From: Thermomonas sp. HDW16 | GTDB lineage: Bacteria; Pseudomonadota; Gammaproteobacteria; Xanthomonadales; Xanthomonadaceae | Length of the DNA: 64,000 nucleotides | Direction: 5' to 3' | Assembly (NCBI RefSeq): GCF_011302915.1 | Contig: NZ_CP049872.1 | Location: 620,001-684,000 of the forward strand | Shown here: in pieces, positions 34,430 to 43,068 of the stretch | How positions within the stretch are numbered: position 1 is the first letter of the stretch | How the letters are laid out: each line of letters opens with the position of its first letter | Translations under genes and position numbers: made by a program | The notes under the pieces: generated by a model | Database searches by the model: none | Told to the model about the DNA's origin: nothing | The model's input: the letters and a program-made list of their open reading frames with translations, nothing else

Positions 34430-35720
34430 AGACTTGAACAAACCAGACGATCCATTCGTCATCGGGCAGATGGATGTCGCGCGCCTGGATCATCCGCAGC
34501 GCCGCAGACGGCAGGTCATGTATGCGATAGTCGCCCTCATCCTCCTATTCCTGGCTGGTATTGCGGCGTATCGCTGGCTTTCACTCGGTGTCCCGCGCAT
34601 AGCTGTCGACCGGCTGTGGATCGACACCGTGCGCTTCGGCGACTTCGAGCGCACTGTGCGGGGAACCGGGGTTCTGACGCCCAAGGTGCAGCGCTGGCTC
34701 ACCGCACAATCGAGCGCCACCGTGGAACGCGTGGTGGCGCAGCCCGGTACCCGGGTCAAGGCCGATGACGTAGTATTGGAAATGAGCAATCCCGAACTGC
34801 TAGATCTTCTCTCCGACGCCCAGTCCGCACTGGCAGCGGCGGCGTCCGACGAAGCATCCAAGCGCCTCACGCTGGAGGGCCAGGTGATGGATCTCGAATC
34901 GTCACTCGCCACCCTGAGCGCCGACCACGGTTACACCAAGCTGCAGGCCGAACGCGAAGCGAAGCTGGTGGAACCAAAGTTGATATCCGCTCTCCAGTAC
35001 ATGCAGACGCAGCAGCGACTTGAAGCATTGACCGAACAGCTGCAAATCGGAGCACGCCGACTTGCCGGCCTGCGCCGCAACGTGGGCGAGCAGATCGAAT
35101 CGGGCACGGCGCGGATTGCACAGTTACGTCGGGCGGTCGTACAGAGGGAACGACAGGTCGAGGCGCTGCGCATGCGCGCCGGCATCGACGGTGTGGTGCA
35201 ATCGATTGAGGCTACCGAGGGCAAGCAGGCGGCGGCCGGTTCGTCACTCGGGCTGATCGTGCAGACATCGCCGCTATGGGCCAAGCTCAGCGTGCCAGAA
35301 GCGCAAGCCAAGGATCTTGTGTCGGGGATGAAGGCGCTTATCGATCTTCGCAGCGCCTCCTTGCCTGGCCACATCGTGCGCATCGTACCCGGCGTGCAGA
35401 ACGCTGCAGTAGAAGTGCTCGTCGAACCGGATGGAGCGCTACCGCCGGAAGCACGCCCCGCGCTTGGGATCGCTGGCACCATCCAGATCGACCGCATCGC
35501 TAACGTGCTGACGATTCCACGCCCTCCTGAAGCACGGCCGGACTCGACAGGAACGCTGTACCGGATTGGCAGCGACGACCGCGCTGAACGGGTTTCTGTG
35601 CGCTATGGGCGGGCGTCGTCGGATCGCATCGAGATCGTTAGTGGGCTGAAGAAAGGCGACCGAGTCGTGCTGTCGAATCTGGCCGACTGGAACAACCCTC
35701 CCATCTTCCGATTGCAATAA
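34419..35720 (+). CDS. periplasmic adaptor (HlyD/MacA-type membrane fusion protein)
   Basis: 433 residues. A single inner-membrane helix (about 34-53) is followed by a lipoyl/barrel-sandwich half (GTRVKADDVVLEMSNPELL), a coiled-coil hairpin (about 125-235) and the second half (AGIDGVVQSIEATEGKQAAAGS). It would bridge the permease to an outer-membrane exit duct. No TolC-like gene is present, so a chromosomal TolC is presumably used. The GTG at 34419 overlaps the permease stop; a TTG at 34434 is an alternative start. Confidence 0.87.
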   Translation: MRIEDLNKPDDPFVIGQMDVARLDHPQRRRRQVMYAIVALILLFLAGIAAYRWLSLGVPRIAVDRLWIDTVRFGDFERTVRGTGVLTPKVQRWLTAQSSATVERVVAQPGTRVKADDVVLEMSNPELLDLLSDAQSALAAAASDEASKRLTLEGQVMDLESSLATLSADHGYTKLQAEREAKLVEPKLISALQYMQTQQRLEALTEQLQIGARRLAGLRRNVGEQIESGTARIAQLRRAVVQRERQVEALRMRAGIDGVVQSIEATEGKQAAAGSSLGLIVQTSPLWAKLSVPEAQAKDLVSGMKALIDLRSASLPGHIVRIVPGVQNAAVEVLVEPDGALPPEARPALGIAGTIQIDRIANVLTIPRPPEARPDSTGTLYRIGSDDRAERVSVRYGRASSDRIEIVSGLKKGDRVVLSNLADWNNPPIFRLQ

Positions 35721-35740
35721 TCTCTACCGAAAGAGCATCC

Positions 35741-36421
35741 ATGATCGCACTGAACGGCATCACGCGCGTTTTCCGCACGGATACGGTCGAGACACATGCC
35801 CTGCGTGGCATCGACCTGCTCGTCGAAAAAGGAGAGTTCATCGCCATCACCGGCGCATCAGGCTGCGGGAAATCCACGCTGCTCAGCGTACTTGGCTTGC
35901 TCGACCGGACCAGCGGCGGCTCATACAGGCTTGCCGGGCACGAAATCGGAAGCCTGTCCGCCAGCCAGCGTGCACAAATCCGCAATCGCGAGATCGGCTT
36001 CATCTTCCAGGCATTCAACCTGATCGATGAGCTCACGGCACGCGAAAACGTGGCCCTGCCTCTGGAGTTTCGCGGCGTATCGAAGCGCGAGCGTATGGCC
36101 CGTGCCGCCAAGGCGTTGGAGCAGGTGGGCATGGAGCAACGCATGGATCATCGACCCACGCAGCTCTCTGGCGGCCAGCAGCAGCGCGTGGCGATTGCCC
36201 GTGCCCTAGTCGGAAACCCGCGCTTGATCCTCGCCGACGAGCCCACCGGCAACCTGGATTCCAGCAGCGGCGACGCAGTGATGAATCTGCTGGTCAATGT
36301 TCATCGAAACGGCGGGACGGTTCTCATGGTCACCCACTCGGATCGTTGTGCCAACCTCGCCGGCCGGCGCATCCACATGCAAGACGGCAGGATTTTCCCT
36401 CTGCCCGTGGCCCAACCGTAA
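35741..36421 (+). CDS. ABC transporter ATPase, MacB/LolD family
   Basis: 226 residues, the usual size of a stand-alone LolD/MacB-type ATPase. Walker [10 protein letters not shown] is at 38-46; then the Q-loop, the signature LSGGQQQR and Walker [13 protein letters not shown], followed by the switch histidine in MVTHSDR. It energises the permease encoded two genes upstream. It is the last gene of the cluster, with about 300 bases of non-coding DNA after it. Confidence 0.92.
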   Translation: MIALNGITRVFRTDTVETHALRGIDLLVEKGEFIAITGASGCGKSTLLSVLGLLDRTSGGSYRLAGHEIGSLSASQRAQIRNREIGFIFQAFNLIDELTARENVALPLEFRGVSKRERMARAAKALEQVGMEQRMDHRPTQLSGGQQQRVAIARALVGNPRLILADEPTGNLDSSSGDAVMNLLVNVHRNGGTVLMVTHSDRCANLAGRRIHMQDGRIFPLPVAQP

Positions 36422-36721
36422 CCTTCCCCGTCAAGCGCCGCTGTTAGCAGTAACTAGAAAGTTGAACATGCGCTGAGGATTTCCAGGCTAGATAAGCTGA
36501 GAAAGGTACGGCCCAATCAAACTGCTCTACAGAGCTGAGCTTCCAAGGCTGTATACCGCTTACCGCAAGTCTTATCGACTTGAAGCGGAAATCCAGCGAA
36601 ATGACAACAGAAGTTGTCTTTTCTGGCGCGCAAGTCAGGTTTCCTTGAACTGGAACTTTGAACTTCCCTGGGATTTGTAGCCATCTCCAAGCCGTACATT
36701 ACGGCTATGACGGAGGTGGAT
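36422..36721. other. non-coding stretch after the exporter cluster
   Basis: No credible gene on either strand. The last part (from about 36650) probably belongs to the insertion-sequence remnant that follows. No TnsB-type sites of either element were found here, although this is close to where an older end could have been expected. Confidence 0.4.
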
Positions 36722-36802
36722 ATGAGCAGCAAGCGTTATCCGGAGGAGTTCAAGGTCGAAGCGGCCAAGCACGCACATGGCCTATCGACCTGTCATCGGT
36801 GA
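36722..36802 (+). pseudogene. remnant of an IS3-family transposase OrfA
   Basis: The frame MSSKRYPEEFKVEAAKHA matches the typical start of IS3-family OrfA proteins (an HTH protein that begins (K/R)RY(S/T/P)EEFK.EA). It breaks off after about 18 residues into unrelated sequence and stops. GAGGTGGAT precedes the ATG. The break coincides with the end of the leftward membrane-protein gene at 36782, so an IS was probably deleted here. Confidence 0.6.
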
Positions 36803-37435
36803 AACATTTGTCGTGTCCGTATATGGTGCGTCGGCAATGATCCGATCGAGCTCCGTCCCAGACCTGTCGATGGCTGCCAAAGCGCGATAAGCGTACAAGT
36901 TCCAGCTGCGGTACAACATCGCATAGACAGCGCATATGCCGACAATCACGAGTGCCTTTAGCCAACTTGGTCCTGGCGCCGTAATGGCGAGGCAGTACAT
37001 CAATAACCAATGCAAACCCACGACTGTCGCGAAGGTGGCGGACATTGCACGAGCAAGGGTGGATCGACGGAGAATTATGGTGCCGTTACGTTCTCGCAAG
37101 TCAATGTTGAGCACGGTCAGCCGAATATCGGCTAATGGCAGTCCTGCGTCGTAGGCAGCTCGGACAATTGGCCTAACTGACGCGGGCGCAATTCGCCAGT
37201 ACATCACGGCAAACTGCAGTCGTCGGCAGCGCTCGGTGTGCCAACGCGTTTCCAACGATTTGTTCCCAGTATCTTCGAGACTCTGAGCGAGGCGTCTTTC
37301 TGCCCAGTGGCGACGTGCATGCCACCACCAAACGCCAGAGAAAATGGCATCCAGCCAGTTGCCTAATGCGATGGTAAGCCGTCGAAGTAGTGCATCCAGG
37401 CGGAGGAAGGATGGTGGGTAGGTAACTGGATTCAT
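36782..37435 (-). CDS. hypothetical membrane protein
   Basis: 217 residues. A soluble N-terminal part with many Trp and Arg residues (WWWHARRHWAERRLAQSL) is followed by two hydrophobic helices near residues 135-175 and a short polar tail. I recognise no family. The ATG at 37435 overlaps the stop of the upstream XRE gene (ATGA), so it is translated with that regulator; the longer frame from 37513 is less likely. Its tail reaches the IS3 remnant, so the last residues may be altered. Confidence 0.55.
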   Translation of the reverse strand: MNPVTYPPSFLRLDALLRRLTIALGNWLDAIFSGVWWWHARRHWAERRLAQSLEDTGNKSLETRWHTERCRRLQFAVMYWRIAPASVRPIVRAAYDAGLPLADIRLTVLNIDLRERNGTIILRRSTLARAMSATFATVVGLHWLLMYCLAITAPGPSWLKALVIVGICAVYAMLYRSWNLYAYRALAAIDRSGTELDRIIADAPYTDTTNVSPMTGR

Positions 37436-37841
37436 GCGCTCATCAGCTTGAGGAGATGTTCCTTGATCGCGACGGTTGACTCGTTCGAACCCTCCTGCAT
37501 TAACGCCGAACAAAGAAACCGGAAGAATCGCTCCCGCTCCGGGTAGGGAAGCGGATCACCGGACGCGTCGCGCGCGAACTCATCGACCGTCTTGAACGCG
37601 GCCGCACACACGTCGAGTGCAGCGCCAGGTCGACTGAAGAATGCGGACGTCTGCTGCAGAACCAACTGGCTGATATCCACGCCACGATCCTGTAGGCGGA
37701 GCAGGTAGTTGAGATCTGGGACACGCACATCCTGCTCATACAGGTGCTGAGTCACCCGTTTGACACCCCCCACGACGCGAACTGCTCTTGGGTGAGTCGA
37801 CGTGCTTCCCGTTGCGCTCGTAGGCGGCGTCCAAAACTCAC
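37432..37841 (-). pseudogene. XRE-family repressor with a frameshift in a C6 run
   Basis: From a GTG at 37841 (SD GGAG eight bases upstream) the frame reads VSFGRRLRAQREARRLTQEQFAS, the first two helices of an HTH_XRE domain, then shifts at a run of six C (37766-37771). In the other frame it continues GGVKRVTQHLYEQDVRVPDL, helices 3-4 of the same domain, then a 90-residue tail. One base restores a protein of about 136 residues. The intact part alone (from 37773, 113 residues) has no complete DNA-binding domain. The homopolymer could be a sequencing error or a phase-variable tract. Confidence 0.7.
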
Positions 37842-37925
37842 GGTTAGATCTCCGAGGTTGCCAAGCTGAACCAACTGGGCTAAAAAGATACCATAAGTAT
37901 GCAATCGTGAACTTTCGAGACAGCT

Positions 37926-38204
37926 ATGGATACAGAGATATCCGCTTCGCGGCTTGAGGAAGCGCGCCAGGAATTCGCCCGGCATGGGGTATCGATCCGC
38001 CAGTGGGCCCATATCCATGGCTTTCCGGCGCAACTGGTGTATCAGGTGCTTGCCGGCCGTAAGCGCTGCCTGCGAGGGAAATCGCACGCAATTGCTGTAC
38101 GCCTTGGGTTGAAGCCTGGAGTGATCGGCTCCGTTGCCGATATTGACGCCGTCAATCGGCAGGCGTCTCAACGAATCGAAACTGCGGAGGACGCCATGCG
38201 CTGA
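37926..38204 (+). CDS. small DNA-binding protein, BcepMu gp16-like
   Basis: 92 residues. The stretch HGVSIRQWAHIHGFPAQLVY followed by QVLAGRKRCLRGKSHAIAVRLGLK is the helix-turn-helix pattern of the BcepMu gp16 family of phage and transposon regulators. It is divergent from the XRE repressor, with an 84-base shared promoter region between them, like a lysogeny-style switch. It lies 220 bases upstream of tnsA of element B and may control transposition or cargo. Family named from pattern memory. Confidence 0.7.
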   Translation: MDTEISASRLEEARQEFARHGVSIRQWAHIHGFPAQLVYQVLAGRKRCLRGKSHAIAVRLGLKPGVIGSVADIDAVNRQASQRIETAEDAMR

Positions 38205-38234
38205 TTTCGCCAGTGTGCGAAAAAACTCGGGCAT

Positions 38235-38264
38235 AAGAAAACCGCCCGGCTAGGGGCGGCTTCT
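38235..38264 (+). terminator. terminator upstream of tnsA of element B
   Basis: AAGAAAACCGCCC pairs with GGGCGGCTTCTT around a short loop, 30 bases after the gp16-like gene. It isolates the tns operon from transcription of that gene. Confidence 0.65.
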
Positions 38265-38424
38265 TGGCAAAGCATGAAATCAAGCTGGCGGGCTTGGTAG
38301 GGACTCTATTTGTCTCCAACATTCGTGTCAAGCCTCCCGAGGGATTGGATTTCATCCCCCAGAGAGAGGCAGACCTATGTGTCCATTACCGAGAATTGCC
38401 CCTCGCCTCGATGCGAGGTGAGGC

Positions 38425-39267
38425 ATGGCCAAGCACCGATATGGCTTCGACGAGGCCAAGATCGCCCGTTTCCAGAAGGAGGGGCGTGGAACAGGTCAGG
38501 GCAAGGACTACCTGCCGTGGCTGACCATCCAGGACGTCGCATCGAATGGCAGGGTGACGCGCGTCTACAGCTTTAAGACGGACCGATCGCATCATCTTTT
38601 GTCAGACCTCGAGACCGGTCTGTTTCACATGCTCGATTGGTCAACGTCCGTCGTTGACATGCGCGAGCAGTATCCGCTGGATCGTGAGGTCACCCGAGAT
38701 ATAGCCCGCCAAATGGGCATTCAGCATCCGCGTGACACACGAACGCAGACGGACATCGTGATGACCACGGACTTCCTCGTGGACATCAGGAGAGCGATGC
38801 AGAAAGGACTCGCCGCTTACTCGGTAAAACCTGCAGCGGAACTCGACGATGCCAGAACGCTAGACAAGCTGGAGCTCGAGCGCCGCTATTGGCAACTGAA
38901 AAAGGTCCCCTGGTTTTTGGTCACGGATAAGGATCTACCGAAGCGTCGAATTCTCAACCTGGCGTGGCTGCATGAGATGCGATCACTCGATCAATTGCAG
39001 ACCAAGCACCCGGATTATTGGAAAGACCGGTGTGATCGGTTCATCGGCGTCCTGACCCGCACACATGGGGGCTTGGTCCATGACCTGTTGTCGTATCTCG
39101 AGCAGCACTGTGAGTTTCGCGATGGCGAGCCTATGACGGTGCTTCGGCATCTGGCGGCGAACAAGCGCCTCGGACTCGACCTGGATGTTGAGTTTTCGAC
39201 CAAGAGTCCGGTAAGTGCGCTTCGCCTTGCGACCCACGAGCAGCAGCAAATGGGGGCCCGGGCATGA
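38425..39267 (+). CDS. tnsA: TnsA endonuclease, element B
   Basis: 280 residues. The catalytic residues are Glu81 (MREQYPL), Asp116 (MTTDFLVD) and Lys135 (YSVKPAAEL), as in Tn7 TnsA. The N-terminal EGRGTGQGKDYLPWLTIQDV corresponds to the block EGRGQGTGEHYLPWIHVRDF in element A, but overall the two proteins are far apart. GAGGTGAGGC precedes the ATG. It overlaps tnsB (ATGA at 39264). The gene stands about 8 kb from the nearest transposon end, unlike in Tn7, where tnsA directly follows the right end. Confidence 0.95.
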   Translation: MAKHRYGFDEAKIARFQKEGRGTGQGKDYLPWLTIQDVASNGRVTRVYSFKTDRSHHLLSDLETGLFHMLDWSTSVVDMREQYPLDREVTRDIARQMGIQHPRDTRTQTDIVMTTDFLVDIRRAMQKGLAAYSVKPAAELDDARTLDKLELERRYWQLKKVPWFLVTDKDLPKRRILNLAWLHEMRSLDQLQTKHPDYWKDRCDRFIGVLTRTHGGLVHDLLSYLEQHCEFRDGEPMTVLRHLAANKRLGLDLDVEFSTKSPVSALRLATHEQQQMGARA

Positions 39268-41468
39268 TCCTGAAACTTGCGGACCTCTTGGACCTGGACC
39301 CTGAGACCGGAGATCTCGTGCGCGTGGTGTGGCTTTCCCCGGATCACGGAACGGCGGCCTTGTTTCGGGTTGCGGACGAGAAGGCATTTCCGGTCCTGGT
39401 TCCAGTGGAATCACTCGAGAACAGACTTCGAGCTCTGGAAATCCGATTGGTTGTGGACGATCCCTACCAGGTCATCGTCGTGGAGAACAAGCTGAAAGAC
39501 AGCAACAAACGTAAGCGTGATCGGGCGTGGAGTCTGATTCAGCCTTTGGTCGAAAACACGCCCGACATCTTCAACGCAAATCGTCGTGGCGCCTTGGTGC
39601 AGGACACTGTCAACGAGGCCAGGAAAGGCGAGAACTGGGCTATCAAGCGCACGACGAAGGCGTTGATCTATGGATATCTGCGCCGCTATTGGCAGCGCGG
39701 GATGACCGCAAACGCGTTGCTACCCGACTACGACAAATGCGGCGGTCGGGGCAAGATCAAAAAAGCGGGTGACAAGAAGCGAGGGCGACCTCGCAAATAC
39801 GGCATTCAGGTCGGTATCAACGTGACGTCTGAGATTCGACGGTTGTTCTCGGTTGCGTTCGACCGATATTACGCAACTACAAAAAATGGCAAGCACACGC
39901 TGAAAGGTGCGTTCAATGCACTGATTCGAGATTTCTTTTCGGTCAAGAGTATCGACACTGATACGGGGCGAATCGTGCACCTCAAAAAGGAGGAAGTCGA
40001 AGCACAAGGTGGTCTCCCGACGATCGATCAATTCGTCTACTGGTCGGACAAGGACCATCTACGCCTTGAAATCAAACGCAAGCGGATGGGTCCAAAGCTC
40101 TATGACAAGGACATGCGTGGCTTGCTGGGTACCTCGAATGCCGAGGTCATGGGGCCAGGCAGCAGGTATCAGATCGATGCCACGATTGCCGACGTCTTTT
40201 TGGTGTCGAGGCTGGACCCCAACCTGATCATTGGGCGCCCAGTGCTCTACATCGTGATCGATGTCTTCAGTCGCATGATTGTTGGTTTGTATGTCGGATT
40301 GGAAGGGCCTTCGTGGGTGGCGGCGATGATGGCGCTTGCCAATACCGCAATGGACAAAGTGGCTTTCTGCGCCAAGTACGGCATTCCCATCGAGCCAGAA
40401 GATTGGCCTTGCCACCATTTGCCGGGAATCTTCTTGGGCGATCGTGGAGAAATGGAAAGCGACAAGGTCGATACGCTCATCAACAGTTTCAACGTGAAGG
40501 TGGAGAACACGAGCTCCTATCGCGCTGACTGGAAGGGCATCGTCGAGTCTCGATTCAGGCTGCTGCCGGCGGCATTCAAGCCATACACGCCAGGCTATAT
40601 CGATGTCGATTACCGACAGCGTGGCGGCCATGATTATCGCCTCGATGCAGTGCTGAACCTTGATGATTTCATGAAAATCATCATCAATTGCGTACTTCAC
40701 TACAACAACGTGCACGAAATCACGACCTACGATTTCGACCGTGATGTCAAGGTGGACGGTGTGCCGGCAATTCCCGCCGAGCTATGGGACTGGGGCATTC
40801 GCCATCGATCCGGCGCCCTACGCACCTATCCGGAGGAACTCGTCCAGTTCAGTTTGATGCCGACGGACAGCGCGTCGGTGACGACCACCGGTATCGCGTT
40901 TCGTGGACGGTTTTACACGTGCCCGCTGGCGATCGAAGAGCGCTGGTTCGATAAGGCACGTCAGGATGGCCGATGGAGAGTCACAGTGTCGTACGACCCG
41001 CGCGACGTGGACACGATCTATCTGCACACCCCGGGGTCGCGCATGGGGTTCTCGGTGTGCACGCTGACGGATCGCAGCCGTGCAGATCAACACCTTTCCT
41101 CGTGGGAAATCGATCAAATCGATCAGCGCGACAAGCACGGACAAGCGAATCGCCGGACAGACGCCATTCTTGCAAAGGCAGACACGGATGCCGCAAACGA
41201 GGAAGTCATTGAGCAGGCCAAGCAACGGCGCGGCAAGCCCAGTCAGGCCAGCGCGGCCAGTCAGACCAATCGTATTCGAGAAAATCGCGCTAAGGAGAAA
41301 GCTGCCAACCGGGAGGGAGAAGCCTTCAGGCCTGGTCAGACATCAGATAGACAGGAGAAACCCAGCGCTGAAGTGATTCAGTTCCCAGGCAACGCGGTGC
41401 AGCAGGAAACAGATTACAGCCTGCCCACCATTGACGAAATCTTGGGAGGCGCCGATGAAGATGCCTGA
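39264..41468 (+). CDS. tnsB: TnsB transposase (DDE), element B
   Basis: 734 residues. The triad is Asp305 (YQIDATIAD), Asp393 (FLGDRGEM) and Glu428 (GIVESRF), again spaced 88 and 35 residues apart. It presumably recognises the AAATAAAGTTGTATC-type ends, which differ from those of element A. The N-terminal part has the expected helix-turn-helix regions and the C-terminus ends TDYSLPTIDEILGG, probably the TnsC contact. It lies between tnsA and tnsC with short overlaps on both sides. Confidence 0.96.
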   Translation: MILKLADLLDLDPETGDLVRVVWLSPDHGTAALFRVADEKAFPVLVPVESLENRLRALEIRLVVDDPYQVIVVENKLKDSNKRKRDRAWSLIQPLVENTPDIFNANRRGALVQDTVNEARKGENWAIKRTTKALIYGYLRRYWQRGMTANALLPDYDKCGGRGKIKKAGDKKRGRPRKYGIQVGINVTSEIRRLFSVAFDRYYATTKNGKHTLKGAFNALIRDFFSVKSIDTDTGRIVHLKKEEVEAQGGLPTIDQFVYWSDKDHLRLEIKRKRMGPKLYDKDMRGLLGTSNAEVMGPGSRYQIDATIADVFLVSRLDPNLIIGRPVLYIVIDVFSRMIVGLYVGLEGPSWVAAMMALANTAMDKVAFCAKYGIPIEPEDWPCHHLPGIFLGDRGEMESDKVDTLINSFNVKVENTSSYRADWKGIVESRFRLLPAAFKPYTPGYIDVDYRQRGGHDYRLDAVLNLDDFMKIIINCVLHYNNVHEITTYDFDRDVKVDGVPAIPAELWDWGIRHRSGALRTYPEELVQFSLMPTDSASVTTTGIAFRGRFYTCPLAIEERWFDKARQDGRWRVTVSYDPRDVDTIYLHTPGSRMGFSVCTLTDRSRADQHLSSWEIDQIDQRDKHGQANRRTDAILAKADTDAANEEVIEQAKQRRGKPSQASAASQTNRIRENRAKEKAANREGEAFRPGQTSDRQEKPSAEVIQFPGNAVQQETDYSLPTIDEILGGADEDA

Positions 41469-43068
41469 AGCCGTCACGACGTTGCCCGAGTACGCGGGGA
41501 ATCCGTTCATTGCGTCGCTTCCTGATCTCATGCCGCAAAAAGGGATCTACGCAGAGTTGTTGGCAGAGCCGGCTTTTCACGAAAAGGAACGAAATTACCC
41601 GTCTTATTTGCGAAAGCACTGTATCGCAAGGCTCGATAAATGCTTCCTGCCGCAGGCGCGACAGGTGGACTTGGCGGATCGCTTCGCATTGCTGCTGCGA
41701 CAAGGGTACATAGGTCGAAATCCCTTGAAGCATGACTACCTGAAGCACTTGCAGAACGGCTTTGAGCGCATTGAGGGACGATCTTTGGATGTCAAGGTAT
41801 CTCAACCCGTAGAAAACACTGCGAGTAGCTTTGCGCTTTTGGGCTGCCCGGGGGTTGGCAAGACATTATCAGTGAATCGTACGTTGGGCCTGTACCCGCA
41901 AACGATCCGTCACGACAAGCCATTCAGCCTCGTTCAGATCGTGTGGCTGCGCTTGGAGGCGCCTGCTTTGGGTTCTTTGAAGCAACTGTGCCTCGACTTC
42001 TTTGAAGCCATCGATACCCTGATTGATACCGACTACGTCAAGCGTTACACCATTGGGGCATCGGTGGAACAAATGCTGGTGCACATGGCGCACTTGCACG
42101 CACTTGGCGTTCTGGTCATCGACGAGATTCAGAACTTGCGTGGCGCGAAGGTTGGCGCCGAACAGTTGATGAAGTTTCTGGTGAAGTTGGTCAACACCAT
42201 TGGCGTTCCGGTTATTCCCGTTGGAACCTTCGGCGCGTTACCCCTCCTGCAGAGGAGCTTTAGTCACGCGAGGAGGTCGACAGGCCTCGGATCCCTCCTT
42301 TGGGATCGCATGGAACCTGGTCCCGTTTGGGATCAGTTCGTGAAGAAGTTTTGGAAGTTTCAGTGGACCAAACTGTATACCGAGATAAGCAACGAGCTGA
42401 ACGCGACGCTGTATGACGAAAGCCAGGGGATCGCAGACCTGGCGGTCAAGCTCTTCATGCTGGCTCAGCTTCGGCTGGTGAGTATCAGCGAAATGCGCGC
42501 GAGCGTGTCTGAAACGCTGACAAGCAAACTGCTTCGGACCGTGGCCAAGGAAGAGTTCGCCATTGTGGCGCCGATGATCGAGGCCCTACGCGTAAATGAT
42601 AAAGAGTACTTGGCCAAGTGCGACGATCTTCGCGCACTCAGCGATCATGTTGGCTTGGTGTTAGGGCGTGCGCTGGGTGGACAGGCCCAGGAGTCATCGC
42701 AACCCAGCGCACAACCAACCTCGGACACAGTTCAGGATACTTCGAATGGATCGACTGACGCGCTGTTGATATCGTCATTGTTGACGCTCGGGGTTGCGCA
42801 AGATGTGGCTCGGAAGCTGGTTGACGAGGCATTGGCAAAGGATCCATCAGGCGATCCGTTGGTACTGATGACGCACGTTGCCAAAATATTGACCGCCAGT
42901 CCGCCGAAGCAAAAGAAGCCAAAGCCAACACCGCAGCAGAACGAGCAACGGCCCGCAAATGACTTGCGTGTTCTTGTGCAGGCCGGACGCGACAACAAAC
43001 AGAGCGCGTATGCGGCACTTCTTGAAGCTGGGGTCGTGCGTCCACCCATGCTGGATTTCGCGGCATGA
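41455..43068 (+). CDS. tnsC: TnsC AAA+ ATPase, element B
   Basis: 537 residues from the ATG at 41455 (GGGAGG lies six bases upstream); the open frame reaches 41431 inside tnsB. Walker A GCPGVGKT is at 130-137, Walker B LVIDEIQN with Asp223-Glu224. A charged, Lys/Pro-rich stretch (PPKQKKPKPTPQQNEQ) precedes a short end ALLEAGVVRPP that resembles the end of the TnsC of element A (ALLEAGHVRLP), so this tail is conserved between the two elements although the rest has diverged. Confidence 0.93.
   Translation: MKMPEAVTTLPEYAGNPFIASLPDLMPQKGIYAELLAEPAFHEKERNYPSYLRKHCIARLDKCFLPQARQVDLADRFALLLRQGYIGRNPLKHDYLKHLQNGFERIEGRSLDVKVSQPVENTASSFALLGCPGVGKTLSVNRTLGLYPQTIRHDKPFSLVQIVWLRLEAPALGSLKQLCLDFFEAIDTLIDTDYVKRYTIGASVEQMLVHMAHLHALGVLVIDEIQNLRGAKVGAEQLMKFLVKLVNTIGVPVIPVGTFGALPLLQRSFSHARRSTGLGSLLWDRMEPGPVWDQFVKKFWKFQWTKLYTEISNELNATLYDESQGIADLAVKLFMLAQLRLVSISEMRASVSETLTSKLLRTVAKEEFAIVAPMIEALRVNDKEYLAKCDDLRALSDHVGLVLGRALGGQAQESSQPSAQPTSDTVQDTSNGSTDALLISSLLTLGVAQDVARKLVDEALAKDPSGDPLVLMTHVAKILTASPPKQKKPKPTPQQNEQRPANDLRVLVQAGRDNKQSAYAALLEAGVVRPPMLDFAA

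Noticed and set aside
36422..38425. A third transposon end just upstream of tnsA of element B
   Set aside because: Neither site family nor a TGT/TGG terminus with a duplicated flank could be found here.
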